Of a DNA stretch of 38,958 nt, positions 8,299 through 16,164 are shown in pieces. The DNA lies in assembly GCF_020832205.1 (NCBI RefSeq), contig NZ_JAFIFD010000043.1, positions 1 to 38,958 on the forward strand. Reading direction: 5' to 3'. The notes beneath the pieces were generated by a model. It was not told the DNA's origin. It did no database searches and saw only the letters and a program-made list of their open reading frames with translations. This DNA is from Exiguobacterium sp. (GTDB lineage: Bacteria > Bacillota > Bacilli > Exiguobacteriales > Exiguobacteriaceae). Positions within the stretch are counted from its first letter, which is position 1. Each line of letters starts with the position of its first letter. The translations under genes and the position numbers were made by a program.

Positions 8299-8986
8299 GG
8301 TCTTCTCCTCCAATCGCGTTCAAAAATTCACTAGACGGCGCCGTCCAGCCGAAGATGCCTCCTTGTTGGTGGATCATGCGAATCGAATCCTCATGGTCTT
8401 TCGGATCGAACGCCGCCGAGCAATCTTCGAGTAATAGACAGTCGTACCCGCGGTCGTTCGCCTCACGGATCGTCGTCTGTACGCAAACGTGCGTCGTCAC
8501 ACCGCCGACAAGTAAGTGCGTGATCTCTTTTTGTTTCAGGACGTCATCGAGTTCGGTGTTGTAGAACGCACCTTTCCCCGGCTTGTCGATGATCGTCTCC
8601 CCGTCGAGCGGTTTCAACTCGTCGACGATGTCATGGCCGTACTCGCCACGGACGAGGATGCGTCCCATCGGACCTTCGTCGCCGATGCCGGCGCCTTGTT
8701 TCTTGCCGCGGTTCAACTTGCTCGGTGGGCAGTCCGACAAGTCCGGCAAGTGCCCTTCCCGCGTGTGGATGACGGTCATCCCGGCCGCACGGGCCGCCTC
8801 AAGGACACGCTGTGTCTGCGGGATGATTGAACGGGTGAGCGTGATGTCGTTCCCGAGCTTCTCGCCGAAGCCGCCCGGTGCACAGAAGTCGCGCTGCATA
8901 TCGATCAAGACGAGTGCCGTCGACTCAGGACGGAACGTGAAGTCATATGGTTTAGCTTGCATTTTCATTTCGGTTGTCGTGTTCAT
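8291..8986 (-). CDS. isochorismatase-fold cysteine amidohydrolase (biuret-hydrolase-like)
   Basis: A cytosolic amidohydrolase of 231 residues with the cysteine-hydrolase triad visible: D29 (LVLIDMQRDF), K134 (IIDKPGKGAF) and C167 (GGVTTHVCVQTT, with the usual non-proline cis turn before it). From memory it is closest in pattern to biuret and triuret hydrolases: HTREGHLPDLSDCPPSK, GAGIGDEGPMGRILVRGE, REANDRGYDCLLLEDC and QQGGIFG. It differs more from RutB-type ureidoacrylate hydrolases. In this operon it could make the ureido substrate for AllFGH (for example allophanate from biuret, or oxalurate from its amide) or remove ammonia from oxamate afterwards. The start at 8986 has an AGGAGG site. 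The fold and triad are sure; the substrate is not. Confidence 0.85.
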   Translation of the reverse strand: MNTTTEMKMQAKPYDFTFRPESTALVLIDMQRDFCAPGGFGEKLGNDITLTRSIIPQTQRVLEAARAAGMTVIHTREGHLPDLSDCPPSKLNRGKKQGAGIGDEGPMGRILVRGEYGHDIVDELKPLDGETIIDKPGKGAFYNTELDDVLKQKEITHLLVGGVTTHVCVQTTIREANDRGYDCLLLEDCSAAFDPKDHEDSIRMIHQQGGIFGWTAPSSEFLNAIGGEDHE

Positions 8987-10514
8987 GGGTGATTCCTCCT
9001 AATTGATGATTTGATTTGTTTTTACCGACGATATAAAACAGGAAGCCGATGATGACGTAACTGAGCGCCATCGGGCCATTGACCGCGAAACCGACCGTCT
9101 CCGCATGGATGATGCCAAAGAAGGCGAGCATCGCCGCGATCAAACTCGCGAGCGCCGCCTTGTGGAAGGTCCGGTCGATGATGAAGACGAGGATGCTCGC
9201 CCAGAGGACGCTGACGAGGATTGCACCCGAGCCGAGGACGGACAAGCCTTCATAGTTGAGCCCCGCGGCGAGGATAGTCGCGTAGCCGACCGTCGCCGCA
9301 TCTGTCTCGGCGGCGTTCAGTGACGTGTTAATAATATTGTGCCCCCAGTTCGCGACCCACGGGATGATCGCCAAGATGACGGCTGGCGCGTAGCGTGGGT
9401 TCGTCTCTTGGAACGCCTGGGCGCCGATGACGAGACCGATATAGATGAGGATCGGTAAAATCGCGACGACCGGGATGATGGCGTATAAGACCGAGACGAT
9501 GCCGAACCACGTCAAGACGAGCATCGTCACCCCCGTCATCCAGGAGTAGCCGATCCGCGCGCCCGCCTCTTTCCAACCGGCGTGGCCGATATAGACCGCG
9601 ATCGGGAACGGGCTACCGAACGAGCTCGCGACGAGTGTCGACGTGGCGTCGAAGACGAGCGCTTGGCGCGTCGGGTATTTATCTCCCGCTACTTCCGCGC
9701 TCTCCAAGTTGTCGATCGTCTCCATGAAGTTATAAATACCGAGCGGCACAGCCGAGGCGAGGAACGGTAAGGCGACCGCCCAACCGTCGACGAGCCGGGT
9801 GACCGAGAACGTCGGGGCCGACAAGTTGACGGCAGCGAACGCCTGGCTCACTTCACGGACGTCCATCACCCCGCTCACCCAACCGATGAACGTACCGGCG
9901 AGGATGGCGACGAGACCGACAGGGAGACGAAACGGCATGTTCACTTTCCCGAACCAGCCGAGCAAGATGATGCTCAAGGAGACGAGTCCGGTGTACGGGA
10001 CGTCCCACGTGTCCATCGCCGGGGCCATCGCGATGAACGTGAGCGACACTCCGGTGAGCGTCCCGAGCATCGCCGGGCGCGGTAACCATTCCCTGATTTT
10101 CGGGCCGATGAGCGAACCGCTCATCGCAATCAACCCGTTGACGAAACACCAGACGAGCCCTGTCGTCCAGGCGAGATACGGGTCTTCTGTCTTCCAGTAG
10201 ACCGGACCCATGATCAAGAAGACGATGAGGAACATGTGTGGGACGCTCACCCCGGTCGGGAGTGCCGTCACGTCCGTACGTCCCTCCTCCTTCGACAGCC
10301 GGATCGCCATGTATGTGTAGAACAGGCTGCTGACGAAGATCGATAAGCCGACGGCCGGTAGGATTTTGCCGTACACGAGCGTGACCGGCAATCCGATGGC
10401 GAGATGAAGCAGACCCGCCATGACAAGTAAATTTGTTAAGTTGTTCGTGAATAGACCGAAGTACCCGTCCACATCCCCTCTCGTCCAATACTTGATTCGA
10501 AATGGTGAGTCCAT
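8952..10514 (-). CDS. NCS2-like nucleobase/ureide permease, copy 2
   Basis: First gene of the ureide operon. The protein has 520 residues and about 12 membrane segments, and is paralogous to the permease at 6754-8298 (shared GDVDGYFGLFTN, VTALPTGVSVPH, METIDNLESAEVAGDKYPT, GHAGWKEAGARIGYS). The copies differ at many residues inside motifs, including FMETIDN here against FLESLDN there, so they may take different substrates. The start at 10514 (MDSPFRIKYW) has GAGG eight bases upstream; the earlier ATG at 10571 would lie in the promoter leader. Its end overlaps the amidohydrolase gene by 35 bases. A role in uptake is inferred from family and context. Confidence 0.8.
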   Translation of the reverse strand: MDSPFRIKYWTRGDVDGYFGLFTNNLTNLLVMAGLLHLAIGLPVTLVYGKILPAVGLSIFVSSLFYTYMAIRLSKEEGRTDVTALPTGVSVPHMFLIVFLIMGPVYWKTEDPYLAWTTGLVWCFVNGLIAMSGSLIGPKIREWLPRPAMLGTLTGVSLTFIAMAPAMDTWDVPYTGLVSLSIILLGWFGKVNMPFRLPVGLVAILAGTFIGWVSGVMDVREVSQAFAAVNLSAPTFSVTRLVDGWAVALPFLASAVPLGIYNFMETIDNLESAEVAGDKYPTRQALVFDATSTLVASSFGSPFPIAVYIGHAGWKEAGARIGYSWMTGVTMLVLTWFGIVSVLYAIIPVVAILPILIYIGLVIGAQAFQETNPRYAPAVILAIIPWVANWGHNIINTSLNAAETDAATVGYATILAAGLNYEGLSVLGSGAILVSVLWASILVFIIDRTFHKAALASLIAAMLAFFGIIHAETVGFAVNGPMALSYVIIGFLFYIVGKNKSNHQLGGITHEHDNRNENAS

Positions 10515-10545
10515 AGGCGTGACCTCATTTCTTAAAATGACTGCA

Positions 10546-10630
10546 AATTCGCGAATTCTTGGTACACCCATAACGTACCATCGAATCTTTTATCAATCAT
10601 TGTCAACAAAATATGAATGAAGCGCTTTCA
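10546..10630 (-). promoter_or_regulatory. promoter/operator region of the ureide operon
   Basis: On the minus strand a consensus -35 TTGACA lies at 10601-10606; no good -10 is present at 17 bases, as expected for an activator-dependent promoter. Downstream lie GGTAC-N9-GTACC (10561-10579) and a perfect 12-base palindrome AATTCGCGAATT (10546-10557). Upstream of the -35 lies TGAAGCGCTTTCA (10618-10630), a catabolite-response-like sequence lacking one base. Candidate sites for PucR and CcpA; binding is inferred. Confidence 0.4.
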
Positions 10631-10715
10631 ATTTGTCATGTTTTGCTAAGTCGAGAGGATAATCGCTCAACCATGCGGTTTTCGTCTAACGTCAGCATTC
10701 ACTTGTCACCGTTTG

Positions 10716-10741
10716 GACATGCAAAAAGACGAGCGCATGTC
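10716..10741 (-). terminator. weak hairpin at the end of pucR
   Basis: GACATGC (10716-10722) pairs with GCATGTC (10735-10741), overlapping the pucR stop codon. The loop holds a TTTTT on the transcribed strand, and there is no T-run after the stem. At most a weak terminator or mRNA end. Confidence 0.3.
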
Positions 10742-12296
10742 ACAATTCGGACAAACGTTCGTCTTCGATACGACTATTCAACACGTGCAACGCCTGGGAG
10801 GCCACGTAATATTCGCTCATCTTCTCCCCATCCGTCAAATCAAACCCGAGTGCTTTCAGACGTTCAATCCGGTATCGCAGCGTATTGTAATGAATGAACA
10901 ACTGTTGTGACGCTTTTTGGACGTTCATTTGGCAACGGATGAGCGTCAAGAGCGTGCGCAACAATTCCTCTTCCCCGAGAAGACGGCCTAGTCTACGTTC
11001 GACGAGCCGACGGAGCGGCGCATCCTCGAGTTCGAACAGCAACGCATACATCCCGAGCGCGTCGACGGTTTGGACCGGCTCGAGATTGATGCTACGCATG
11101 ATCCGCAGCGTTTGGCGCAGCCGTTCATATTCACCCGCCAAGTCGCGCAACCGATCGATTCGGGACGAGCAGGCGATGATGACGTCACGACGTTCGCGCG
11201 CCGCCTGCTCATGCACGTACGTCCCGAGCTCGATGAGCGTCGTGTCGTCCGGCTCATTGACGAAACAGATGAGGCTGTCCTCGTAATAAATGACTTTATG
11301 CGTCAACTCACGGTCACTGAAGCGTCCGGATAGCCACCGCTCGAACCGCTCAATCGTCTCACTCTCTGGCAACATCCGGACTTTTTGTTCGACCGCGATC
11401 ATACCGAGCGGGAGCGACAAGTTCCAGTTGAAAGAATGGGCGCGCCTAAGAACTTCTTCTTCACTGCGAAACCGGCCGTTCAAAATGTCACGGAGAAACG
11501 CGTCCAAGTAGTTACGCTCTTGCTCAAGAATGGCGCGTTCACGTTGAAAATCAAGAGCCAATAGAATGGAGGCTTGCTCCATCGCCACGTGGATCGTCGT
11601 CGTCCGTTTCCCGGCGACATCGAGCGCGATCAGTTCGCCGAGTGATTCCTCGCCGACCCGGATTGGTTGGGCAATGACCTCATCCCCCGTGAAAATACGG
11701 TCACCTAGCTTGACCGCCATCCCATCCCGTTCGAACGGTTCATCTGAAATCGACTGAGCGCGCAAGTCGCCTTGGCCAGAGAATAGGAAGACCGGCATTT
11801 GAATCATCCCCGACAAGACGGTAACGAACGTGTTGATGTGCGCCCCGTTCAGCAGAAGGCGCATCAGTTGTTGGTGAATCTCATCCCTGAATTTCAAAAT
11901 GGAGTTTTGTTTCTCCAATAACACTTCAAGCACCGCGTTACTTAATCCCGAAAGGTTTGCGTCTTCCGGCAGCGTGATGAGAGGAAAATTGTGGTGGTCG
12001 GCCGCTTCGACCATCATATCGGGCAGGGTCGTGACGTAACGCCCGAGTTTGACCGCAAGACCGGCCAACCCTTTTTCCGCGAGACGCGGGACAAGTTCCC
12101 GCATCGCTTCCTCGTTCCCGGCGATCGGATAAAACGTCGTCAATAAGAGACTCCCTTTTGACACGTAAGGCAAAATGTCGGGCACTTCCATGAACGAGAC
12201 GTTATTCACGAGCCGGTCCACGCCCTCTTTCCCGGCGATGACCGTCGCCCCTGCATAGGCAGGTAAAGCCAAAACTGCCTCCACATCGATTTTCAC
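10740..12296 (-). CDS. PucR-family transcriptional regulator
   Basis: A 518-residue PucR/CdaR-type regulator. The N-terminal PucR domain (about residues 5-125, LALPAYAGATVIAGKEGVDR then SFMEVPDILPYV) resembles that of purine and ureide catabolism regulators. A GGDEF-like middle region follows, and the C-terminal helix-turn-helix holds MNVQKASQQLFIHYNTLRYRIERLK. The start is the GTG at 12296, seven bases after GGAGGG; the longer ATG frame would begin in the upstream terminator region. It lies just upstream of the two-permease operon on the same strand, so it is the likely activator. B. subtilis PucR responds to allantoin-type effectors; the effector here is unknown. Confidence 0.88.
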   Translation of the reverse strand: MKIDVEAVLALPAYAGATVIAGKEGVDRLVNNVSFMEVPDILPYVSKGSLLLTTFYPIAGNEEAMRELVPRLAEKGLAGLAVKLGRYVTTLPDMMVEAADHHNFPLITLPEDANLSGLSNAVLEVLLEKQNSILKFRDEIHQQLMRLLLNGAHINTFVTVLSGMIQMPVFLFSGQGDLRAQSISDEPFERDGMAVKLGDRIFTGDEVIAQPIRVGEESLGELIALDVAGKRTTTIHVAMEQASILLALDFQRERAILEQERNYLDAFLRDILNGRFRSEEEVLRRAHSFNWNLSLPLGMIAVEQKVRMLPESETIERFERWLSGRFSDRELTHKVIYYEDSLICFVNEPDDTTLIELGTYVHEQAARERRDVIIACSSRIDRLRDLAGEYERLRQTLRIMRSINLEPVQTVDALGMYALLFELEDAPLRRLVERRLGRLLGEEELLRTLLTLIRCQMNVQKASQQLFIHYNTLRYRIERLKALGFDLTDGEKMSEYYVASQALHVLNSRIEDERLSEL

Positions 12297-12315
12297 AAGA
12301 CATCCCTCCACACTC

Positions 12316-12324
12316 AGTGTAGCA
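12316..12324 (-). promoter_or_regulatory. extended -10 promoter of pucR
   Basis: Minus strand TGCTACACT, an extended -10 that abuts the T-run of the receptor gene's terminator and lies just before the GGAGGG site. The leader would be only ~15 bases. Confidence 0.45.
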
Positions 12325-12352
12325 AAAAAGCGCATGCTTTCGCATACGCTTT
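12324..12352 (-). terminator. terminator of chemotaxis receptor gene
   Basis: Minus strand AAAGCGTATGC, GAAA loop, GCATGCGCTTTTTT. It lies five bases after the receptor stop codon. Confidence 0.85.
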
Positions 12353-12357
12353 CAAAC

Positions 12358-13650
12358 TCATGCTTCCACTTTCACTTGCTCCGTCTCGTTCTGCAAACTT
12401 TCCGCAACACGCACAAGCTCCGTCATCGCTCCGTTCACTTCACCGAGACTCGCGGCTTGCTGGCTCGCCGCTGACGTGACTTCTGTCGCGTAGCGTGACG
12501 CTTCTTCGACCATGCCGACGATACCGGCCGAGTTCGTCACGACCGAGTCGATTTGGCCGCGCGACTCATCGAGTAACGCATCGACCGAATGGACGTGGCT
12601 GTACACTTCGTTCGCCGAACTGTGAATCGTCGCGAACGCACCACCCGCCTTCTCGACGAGTCCGACGCCCGTCTCAACTTCCGCTTTCACGTTCGCCATC
12701 GATGACGATGTGTCGCCAACGAGACGTTTGACGTCGACGATCAAATCCGTGATCTCTTGCGTCGAGTTCGCCGTCTGTTCCGCGAGCTTTTTGACCTCGG
12801 CCGCGACGACCGCGAACCCGCGCCCGTGCTCACCAGCCCGTGCCGCTTCGATCGACGCGTTCAAGGCAAGTAAATTCGTCTGTGCCGAAATATCGCTGAT
12901 GACGTCCGTGATACGTGAAATCTCACCTGTCATCTCCGTCAACTTGCTGTTGAGTGTCGACGACTGCTCGACTTTGCCGGCGATCGCGTGCATCGCATCG
13001 ACCGATGACGAGGCGAGACCTTTACCGCTCTCGGCTTCTTGTTGCATCTCACTCGCCGCGTCAAGCGCCGAGCCCATCTCTTGACGGATGTTCTCCATCG
13101 TCCGAGCGACGGCACCGAGCAAGTCCATCGAGCTGTACGTCGCGTTGACGTTGTCTTCGAGCATCTTGTTGAGCGAGTCCATCGCTTGACGGATATTCTC
13201 GCCGGCGACATTCCCTTCTTGAACGGCCGCGGCGATCTCTTGCGCTGAACCCGTCAATTGGTCCGCCGTGTAGCGCATGTTCGTTCCTTGTTCCCGAAGA
13301 TGACCGACCATGTTGTCCATCGAAAGAAGCAAACGCCCCATCTCTGAGCGGTCGTTCGTCTTCTCACCCGCGAAGGCGACCGTCAAATCACCATTCCCGA
13401 CCTGGACCGCTTTGTCCGACGCCGACTCGATCGCCTTGAGCGGACGACGCGTCACCAAGTAGATGACGATGCCTCCGATAATTGAAATGAGTAGTGCCAC
13501 GGCCGTCCCGACGAGCATGACCTGACCTTTTGGCATCTCGAAATCGGTCGCAAGTAAGAGCGTGATGTACCCGACCGCCCCGGCCGTCACGAACGTTGTG
13601 GTCAAAATCCACGCGAGCAGCTGGGCCGTAAAGTTTTTGAATAGCTTCAC
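12358..13650 (-). CDS. methyl-accepting chemotaxis protein without a sensor domain
   Basis: A chemotaxis receptor of 430 residues that signals to CheA/CheW. Two membrane segments (about residues 8-32 and 42-64) are joined by only ~10 residues, so there is no extracellular ligand domain. A HAMP linker ([13 protein letters not shown]...) and a long coiled-coil signalling domain follow, with the conserved tip [30 protein letters not shown]. The start is the GTG at 13650, eight bases from AGGAGG. The ligand may be sensed in the membrane, through a partner, or as an energy signal. The nearby catabolic operon invites a link, but a terminator separates them and nothing proves one. Confidence 0.9.
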   Translation of the reverse strand: MKLFKNFTAQLLAWILTTTFVTAGAVGYITLLLATDFEMPKGQVMLVGTAVALLISIIGGIVIYLVTRRPLKAIESASDKAVQVGNGDLTVAFAGEKTNDRSEMGRLLLSMDNMVGHLREQGTNMRYTADQLTGSAQEIAAAVQEGNVAGENIRQAMDSLNKMLEDNVNATYSSMDLLGAVARTMENIRQEMGSALDAASEMQQEAESGKGLASSSVDAMHAIAGKVEQSSTLNSKLTEMTGEISRITDVISDISAQTNLLALNASIEAARAGEHGRGFAVVAAEVKKLAEQTANSTQEITDLIVDVKRLVGDTSSSMANVKAEVETGVGLVEKAGGAFATIHSSANEVYSHVHSVDALLDESRGQIDSVVTNSAGIVGMVEEASRYATEVTSAASQQAASLGEVNGAMTELVRVAESLQNETEQVKVEA

Positions 13651-13685
13651 TATGAGTTCCTCCTCTGTGTAATTCATCACCTTCT

Positions 13686-13693
13686 ATATCGTC
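13686..13693 (-). promoter_or_regulatory. possible SigD -10 for the receptor gene
   Basis: Minus strand GACGATAT, one mismatch from the SigD -10 GCCGATAT, placed ~36 bases before the GTG start. The -35 at the right spacing reads ATAC rather than TAAA, so the call is tentative. Confidence 0.35.
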
Positions 13694-13741
13694 TCATTGG
13701 AAGCTTTTGTATAGCGTTTTCAGTTGAACGTTTGGTCAATG

Positions 13742-13767
13742 AAAAAACGCCCTCCGCATGGAGAGCG
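13742..13767 (-). terminator. intrinsic terminator
   Basis: Minus strand CGCTCTCC, ATGC loop, GGAGGGCG and six Ts, just after the stop of the small membrane protein gene. Confidence 0.85.
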
Positions 13768-13772
13768 TCCGT

Positions 13773-14096
13773 TCAAAACGGGTCGGTGTCTTTTGTCACA
13801 CGTGTCCGTTCACGCGTCGTCGTGAGCGCATCGATCGCGAGTGCGATCGCCGCCGCCCAGTGAAGCATCATCCCGACGATCGGGATGAAACCGAGCACCG
13901 ACGCCGTGATGCCGACGATCGGACCGAACGACAACCGGTTCAACCGAGTGAGCGACAAGACGAGCACGACGATGTGAAACGCGAGCATGAAACCGAGCGG
14001 TGAATAGCCCATGCTGATGATGAACAAACCGCCTAGGATCGGGATGCCGAGGAACGCCTCGAAAGCCGCTCCGAGCCATTTCAAATTTCTGACCAT
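13773..14096 (-). CDS. small multi-pass membrane protein, unrecognised
   Basis: 107 residues with about three hydrophobic segments (ILGGLFIISMGYSPLGFMLAF, VVLVLSL, IVGITASVLGFIPIVGMML) and a charged C-terminal tail. I do not recognise a family. The ATG has GAGGTGAG upstream, and the gene starts nine bases after the acetyltransferase stop, so the two are probably one transcript ended by the terminator at 13742-13767. A housekeeping envelope role is possible; nothing more can be said. Confidence 0.7.
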   Translation of the reverse strand: MVRNLKWLGAAFEAFLGIPILGGLFIISMGYSPLGFMLAFHIVVLVLSLTRLNRLSFGPIVGITASVLGFIPIVGMMLHWAAAIALAIDALTTTRERTRVTKDTDPF

Positions 14097-14105
14097 GTTC
14101 TCACC

Positions 14106-14933
14106 TCACAGTTCTAATAGATAAAACTCATAGCCGCCATTTTCCGCGAAACCGGCCCGCTTGTAAATCTCGAGCGCGGCCTTGTTCTCCGTCTCGACGT
14201 CGAGCTCAAGTTTTGTCCGGCCCATGCGGAAAAGCTGCTGGACCATCTGCTTCAGCATCTTCGAGCCGTAGCCTTTCCCTTGCTCGCTCGACCGGACGCC
14301 GAACGCGTGGATGCTTCCGGCGGCGTCGCCTGCGAGAAGCGCACGGATGACGCCGACCGGACGGCCTTCGACTTCACCGATATACGTCACGCGGTCCGGC
14401 GTGTCGATTTGGCTGTAGATGTTCTCCGTCACATCAACCGGGTCACCGAACGCCTCAGAAAGCGTCTCGATGATCACCGGACGGTCAGCGTCCGTCGCCT
14501 CGCGGAGCGACACCTCGTTCGGTTTCAAGAACAGCTCCGCCTTCTTCAAGACGAGGTTGTACTCCGAGAACTGGTACGCCGCGCCAAGGTGGTCGACGAC
14601 CGCCTTGCCGGACTTCGACTTCCGGTCGATGACGAACGTGAACGCCTCGCAACCGTTCGCTTTCGCGTCTTGTTTCGCCGCCGTAAGGAGCGCCGTGAAG
14701 ACGCCTTGTTTGCGGTAGTCCGGATGGACGAGCGCGTTCACTTCATATTCATTCTGTAAATACGGGAACAACATCAAATACCCGATAAGCAAATCGTCCG
14801 CATAGATGGCGTAGTCGTTCTGACCGACCGCCTCGTGGCCGACTTTCACGTCGATTCCGTCATGTGCGTTGACCGCTCCTTCGAGCACCCGCACGTCTTC
14901 TGTTTGTCTCACTTCTTCTACTGTATAGTTCAT
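14106..14933 (-). CDS. tandem GNAT-domain N-acetyltransferase
   Basis: 275 residues with two GNAT folds. The first (about 40-125) has ALVHPDYRKQGVFTALL, and the second (about 140-275) has FGVRSSEQGKGYGSKML, both in the acetyl-CoA pyrophosphate-binding position (R/Q-x-x-G-x-G/A-like). Both loops keep the glycine pattern, although the first is less canonical. Substrate unknown. The ATG at 14933 has AGGTGAT upstream. A compact extended -10 lies right behind the terminator of the preceding gene. Such double-GNAT proteins are common in Bacillota. Confidence 0.85.
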   Translation of the reverse strand: MNYTVEEVRQTEDVRVLEGAVNAHDGIDVKVGHEAVGQNDYAIYADDLLIGYLMLFPYLQNEYEVNALVHPDYRKQGVFTALLTAAKQDAKANGCEAFTFVIDRKSKSGKAVVDHLGAAYQFSEYNLVLKKAELFLKPNEVSLREATDADRPVIIETLSEAFGDPVDVTENIYSQIDTPDRVTYIGEVEGRPVGVIRALLAGDAAGSIHAFGVRSSEQGKGYGSKMLKQMVQQLFRMGRTKLELDVETENKAALEIYKRAGFAENGGYEFYLLEL

Positions 14934-14950
14934 AACATCACCTCAAATGT

Positions 14951-14959
14951 ATTGTAGCA
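14951..14959 (-). promoter_or_regulatory. extended -10 promoter of the GNAT gene
   Basis: Minus strand TGCTACAAT, a few bases after the T-run of the terminator at 14966-14990 and ~17 bases before the start codon. No -35 is visible. Confidence 0.45.
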
Positions 14960-14965
14960 CAACCG

Positions 14966-14990
14966 AAAAAGCCCGCCGAAGCGGGCGGAC
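14966..14990 (-). terminator. intrinsic terminator
   Basis: Minus strand GCCCGC, TTC loop, GGCGGGC and five Ts, directly after the stop of the 161-residue protein gene. Confidence 0.85.
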
Positions 14991-15476
14991 TCATAACGTG
15001 CGGAACTCGAGCTCCGGGAGCGTCTCGAGGAGCTCCGTGATCTCATCCGTGTGCGCCTCAGCGCCCGGAACGGCCTCAGTCGGCTCGACCCAGAAGAACG
15101 TCTTATCGCTCGCGCCGAGGTAGTTGCCGTAACCGACTTCTTCCGCGAACGCTTCTTCAGACAGCTCGCGGTCAACGAGGTCCAAGTGGAACAGCAACTG
15201 GTCGTCGCCGCCTTCTAAGTTATAGTAGAGGTCGAACGTGCCGTAGCTCGCCTTGTCGCCAATGTCGGTTACGTCTTGCGACTTCTCGATATAGACGTCC
15301 CCGCGCTCGATCGCCTCGGCGATCTTCGACGGAAGGATGATCTCGTAGCCGAGGGCACGGTCACGGATCGTCTGAGACGTGTCGTCTGTGCGTCCGCGTG
15401 ACGAGACGACACCGACCGTTGCGACGAGGGCTCCGGTCACGCCGAGCGCGACGGCCCACTTCAATGTTTTGTTCAT
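14991..15476 (-). CDS. membrane-anchored or secreted protein, unrecognised
   Basis: 161 residues with an N-terminal hydrophobic segment after two lysines (about residues 7-25, WAVALGVTGALVATVGVV), without a lipoprotein cysteine. The rest is acidic and looks like one globular outer domain. I do not recognise a family. The start has GAGGAG at a good distance and the gene ends in a strong terminator, so it is probably transcribed alone. Confidence 0.7.
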   Translation of the reverse strand: MNKTLKWAVALGVTGALVATVGVVSSRGRTDDTSQTIRDRALGYEIILPSKIAEAIERGDVYIEKSQDVTDIGDKASYGTFDLYYNLEGGDDQLLFHLDLVDRELSEEAFAEEVGYGNYLGASDKTFFWVEPTEAVPGAEAHTDEITELLETLPELEFRTL

Positions 15477-15570
15477 CTAGATTCACTCCTCTTTAGTCTT
15501 GCCATGAGACGATTATCGCACAAAATGCACCCAAATCATTAAATATTCTGAAAAAATGTTTAGGGATGCG

Positions 15571-15599
15571 TTGACGCACGTTCCCCAATCCCATACGAT
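15571..15599 (+). promoter_or_regulatory. SigA promoter
   Basis: TTGACG (15571-15576), 17 bases, TACGAT (15594-15599), one mismatch in the -35 and two in the -10 against TTGACA/TATAAT. The leader to the ATG at 15633 is ~27 bases with GAGGAA. Confidence 0.7.
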
Positions 15600-15632
15600 A
15601 AAAGTATCGCATTATAGAAAAGAGGAACTGAC

Positions 15633-16130
15633 ATGTCAAACGAATCACAATTGTCACGGGCGCAGCTCGACGCGCTCTTAAAAAACGTCTTCGCCCTTCA
15701 AATCCCGGTCATCGAGAAGTTCATGACCGATCTGTTCAAACAGTACGTCTCGACGGCGTCCACGTTCAAACAAGACATGGACACGATGAAAGCGACGGAC
15801 TGGCATAAGCAGTTCTTCGGCCAGAAAGCGATGCCGCACCTGTTCATCGAGAACCTCGGCTTCGGTGCCTCGTTCCGTCACCAGGAGCAGGCGAAAGTCG
15901 TCAAGATTCCTCCGAACATGACAATCGTCAAACCGGACTCGGACTCGCAAATCGAGGAGATCTTGCAAAACCTCGACAAGACGATGGCATCGATGCCAAA
16001 CATCAAAAACAAAGGACTCGTCAAAAAGTTCTACAAAGAGACGCTCGAACTCATCTGCCAGCTCGGCAGCCGGACCGGCATGATGGACGACTTCTACGAA
16101 AAAGTCAAAGGCAGTTTGACGAAATCTTAA
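15633..16130 (+). CDS. conserved-looking cytosolic protein, unrecognised
   Basis: 165 residues, no signal peptide or membrane segment, largely helical by composition, with one clear cytosolic domain (AQLDALLKNVFALQIPVIEKFM near the start; KNKGLVKKFYKETLELICQLG near the end). It stands alone, with a good SigA promoter and its own terminator, and is the only plus-strand gene between the hag region and yitT. Codon use looks like the neighbours. I do not recognise the family and offer no function. Confidence 0.75.
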   Translation: MSNESQLSRAQLDALLKNVFALQIPVIEKFMTDLFKQYVSTASTFKQDMDTMKATDWHKQFFGQKAMPHLFIENLGFGASFRHQEQAKVVKIPPNMTIVKPDSDSQIEEILQNLDKTMASMPNIKNKGLVKKFYKETLELICQLGSRTGMMDDFYEKVKGSLTKS

Positions 16131-16135
16131 ATGAC

Positions 16136-16164
16136 AAACCCACGTCCACGGACGTGGGTCTTTT
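16136..16164 (+). terminator. intrinsic terminator
   Basis: AAACCCACGTCC, short loop, GGACGTGGGTCTTTT, six bases after the stop of the 165-residue protein. It also lies at the 3' end of the convergent gene at 16163. Confidence 0.85.

Noticed and set aside
2075-12296. A complete allantoin degradation pathway
   Set aside because: No allantoinase, allantoate amidohydrolase, ureidoglycolate lyase or dehydrogenase is present; only the carbamoyltransferase end and regulator are seen.
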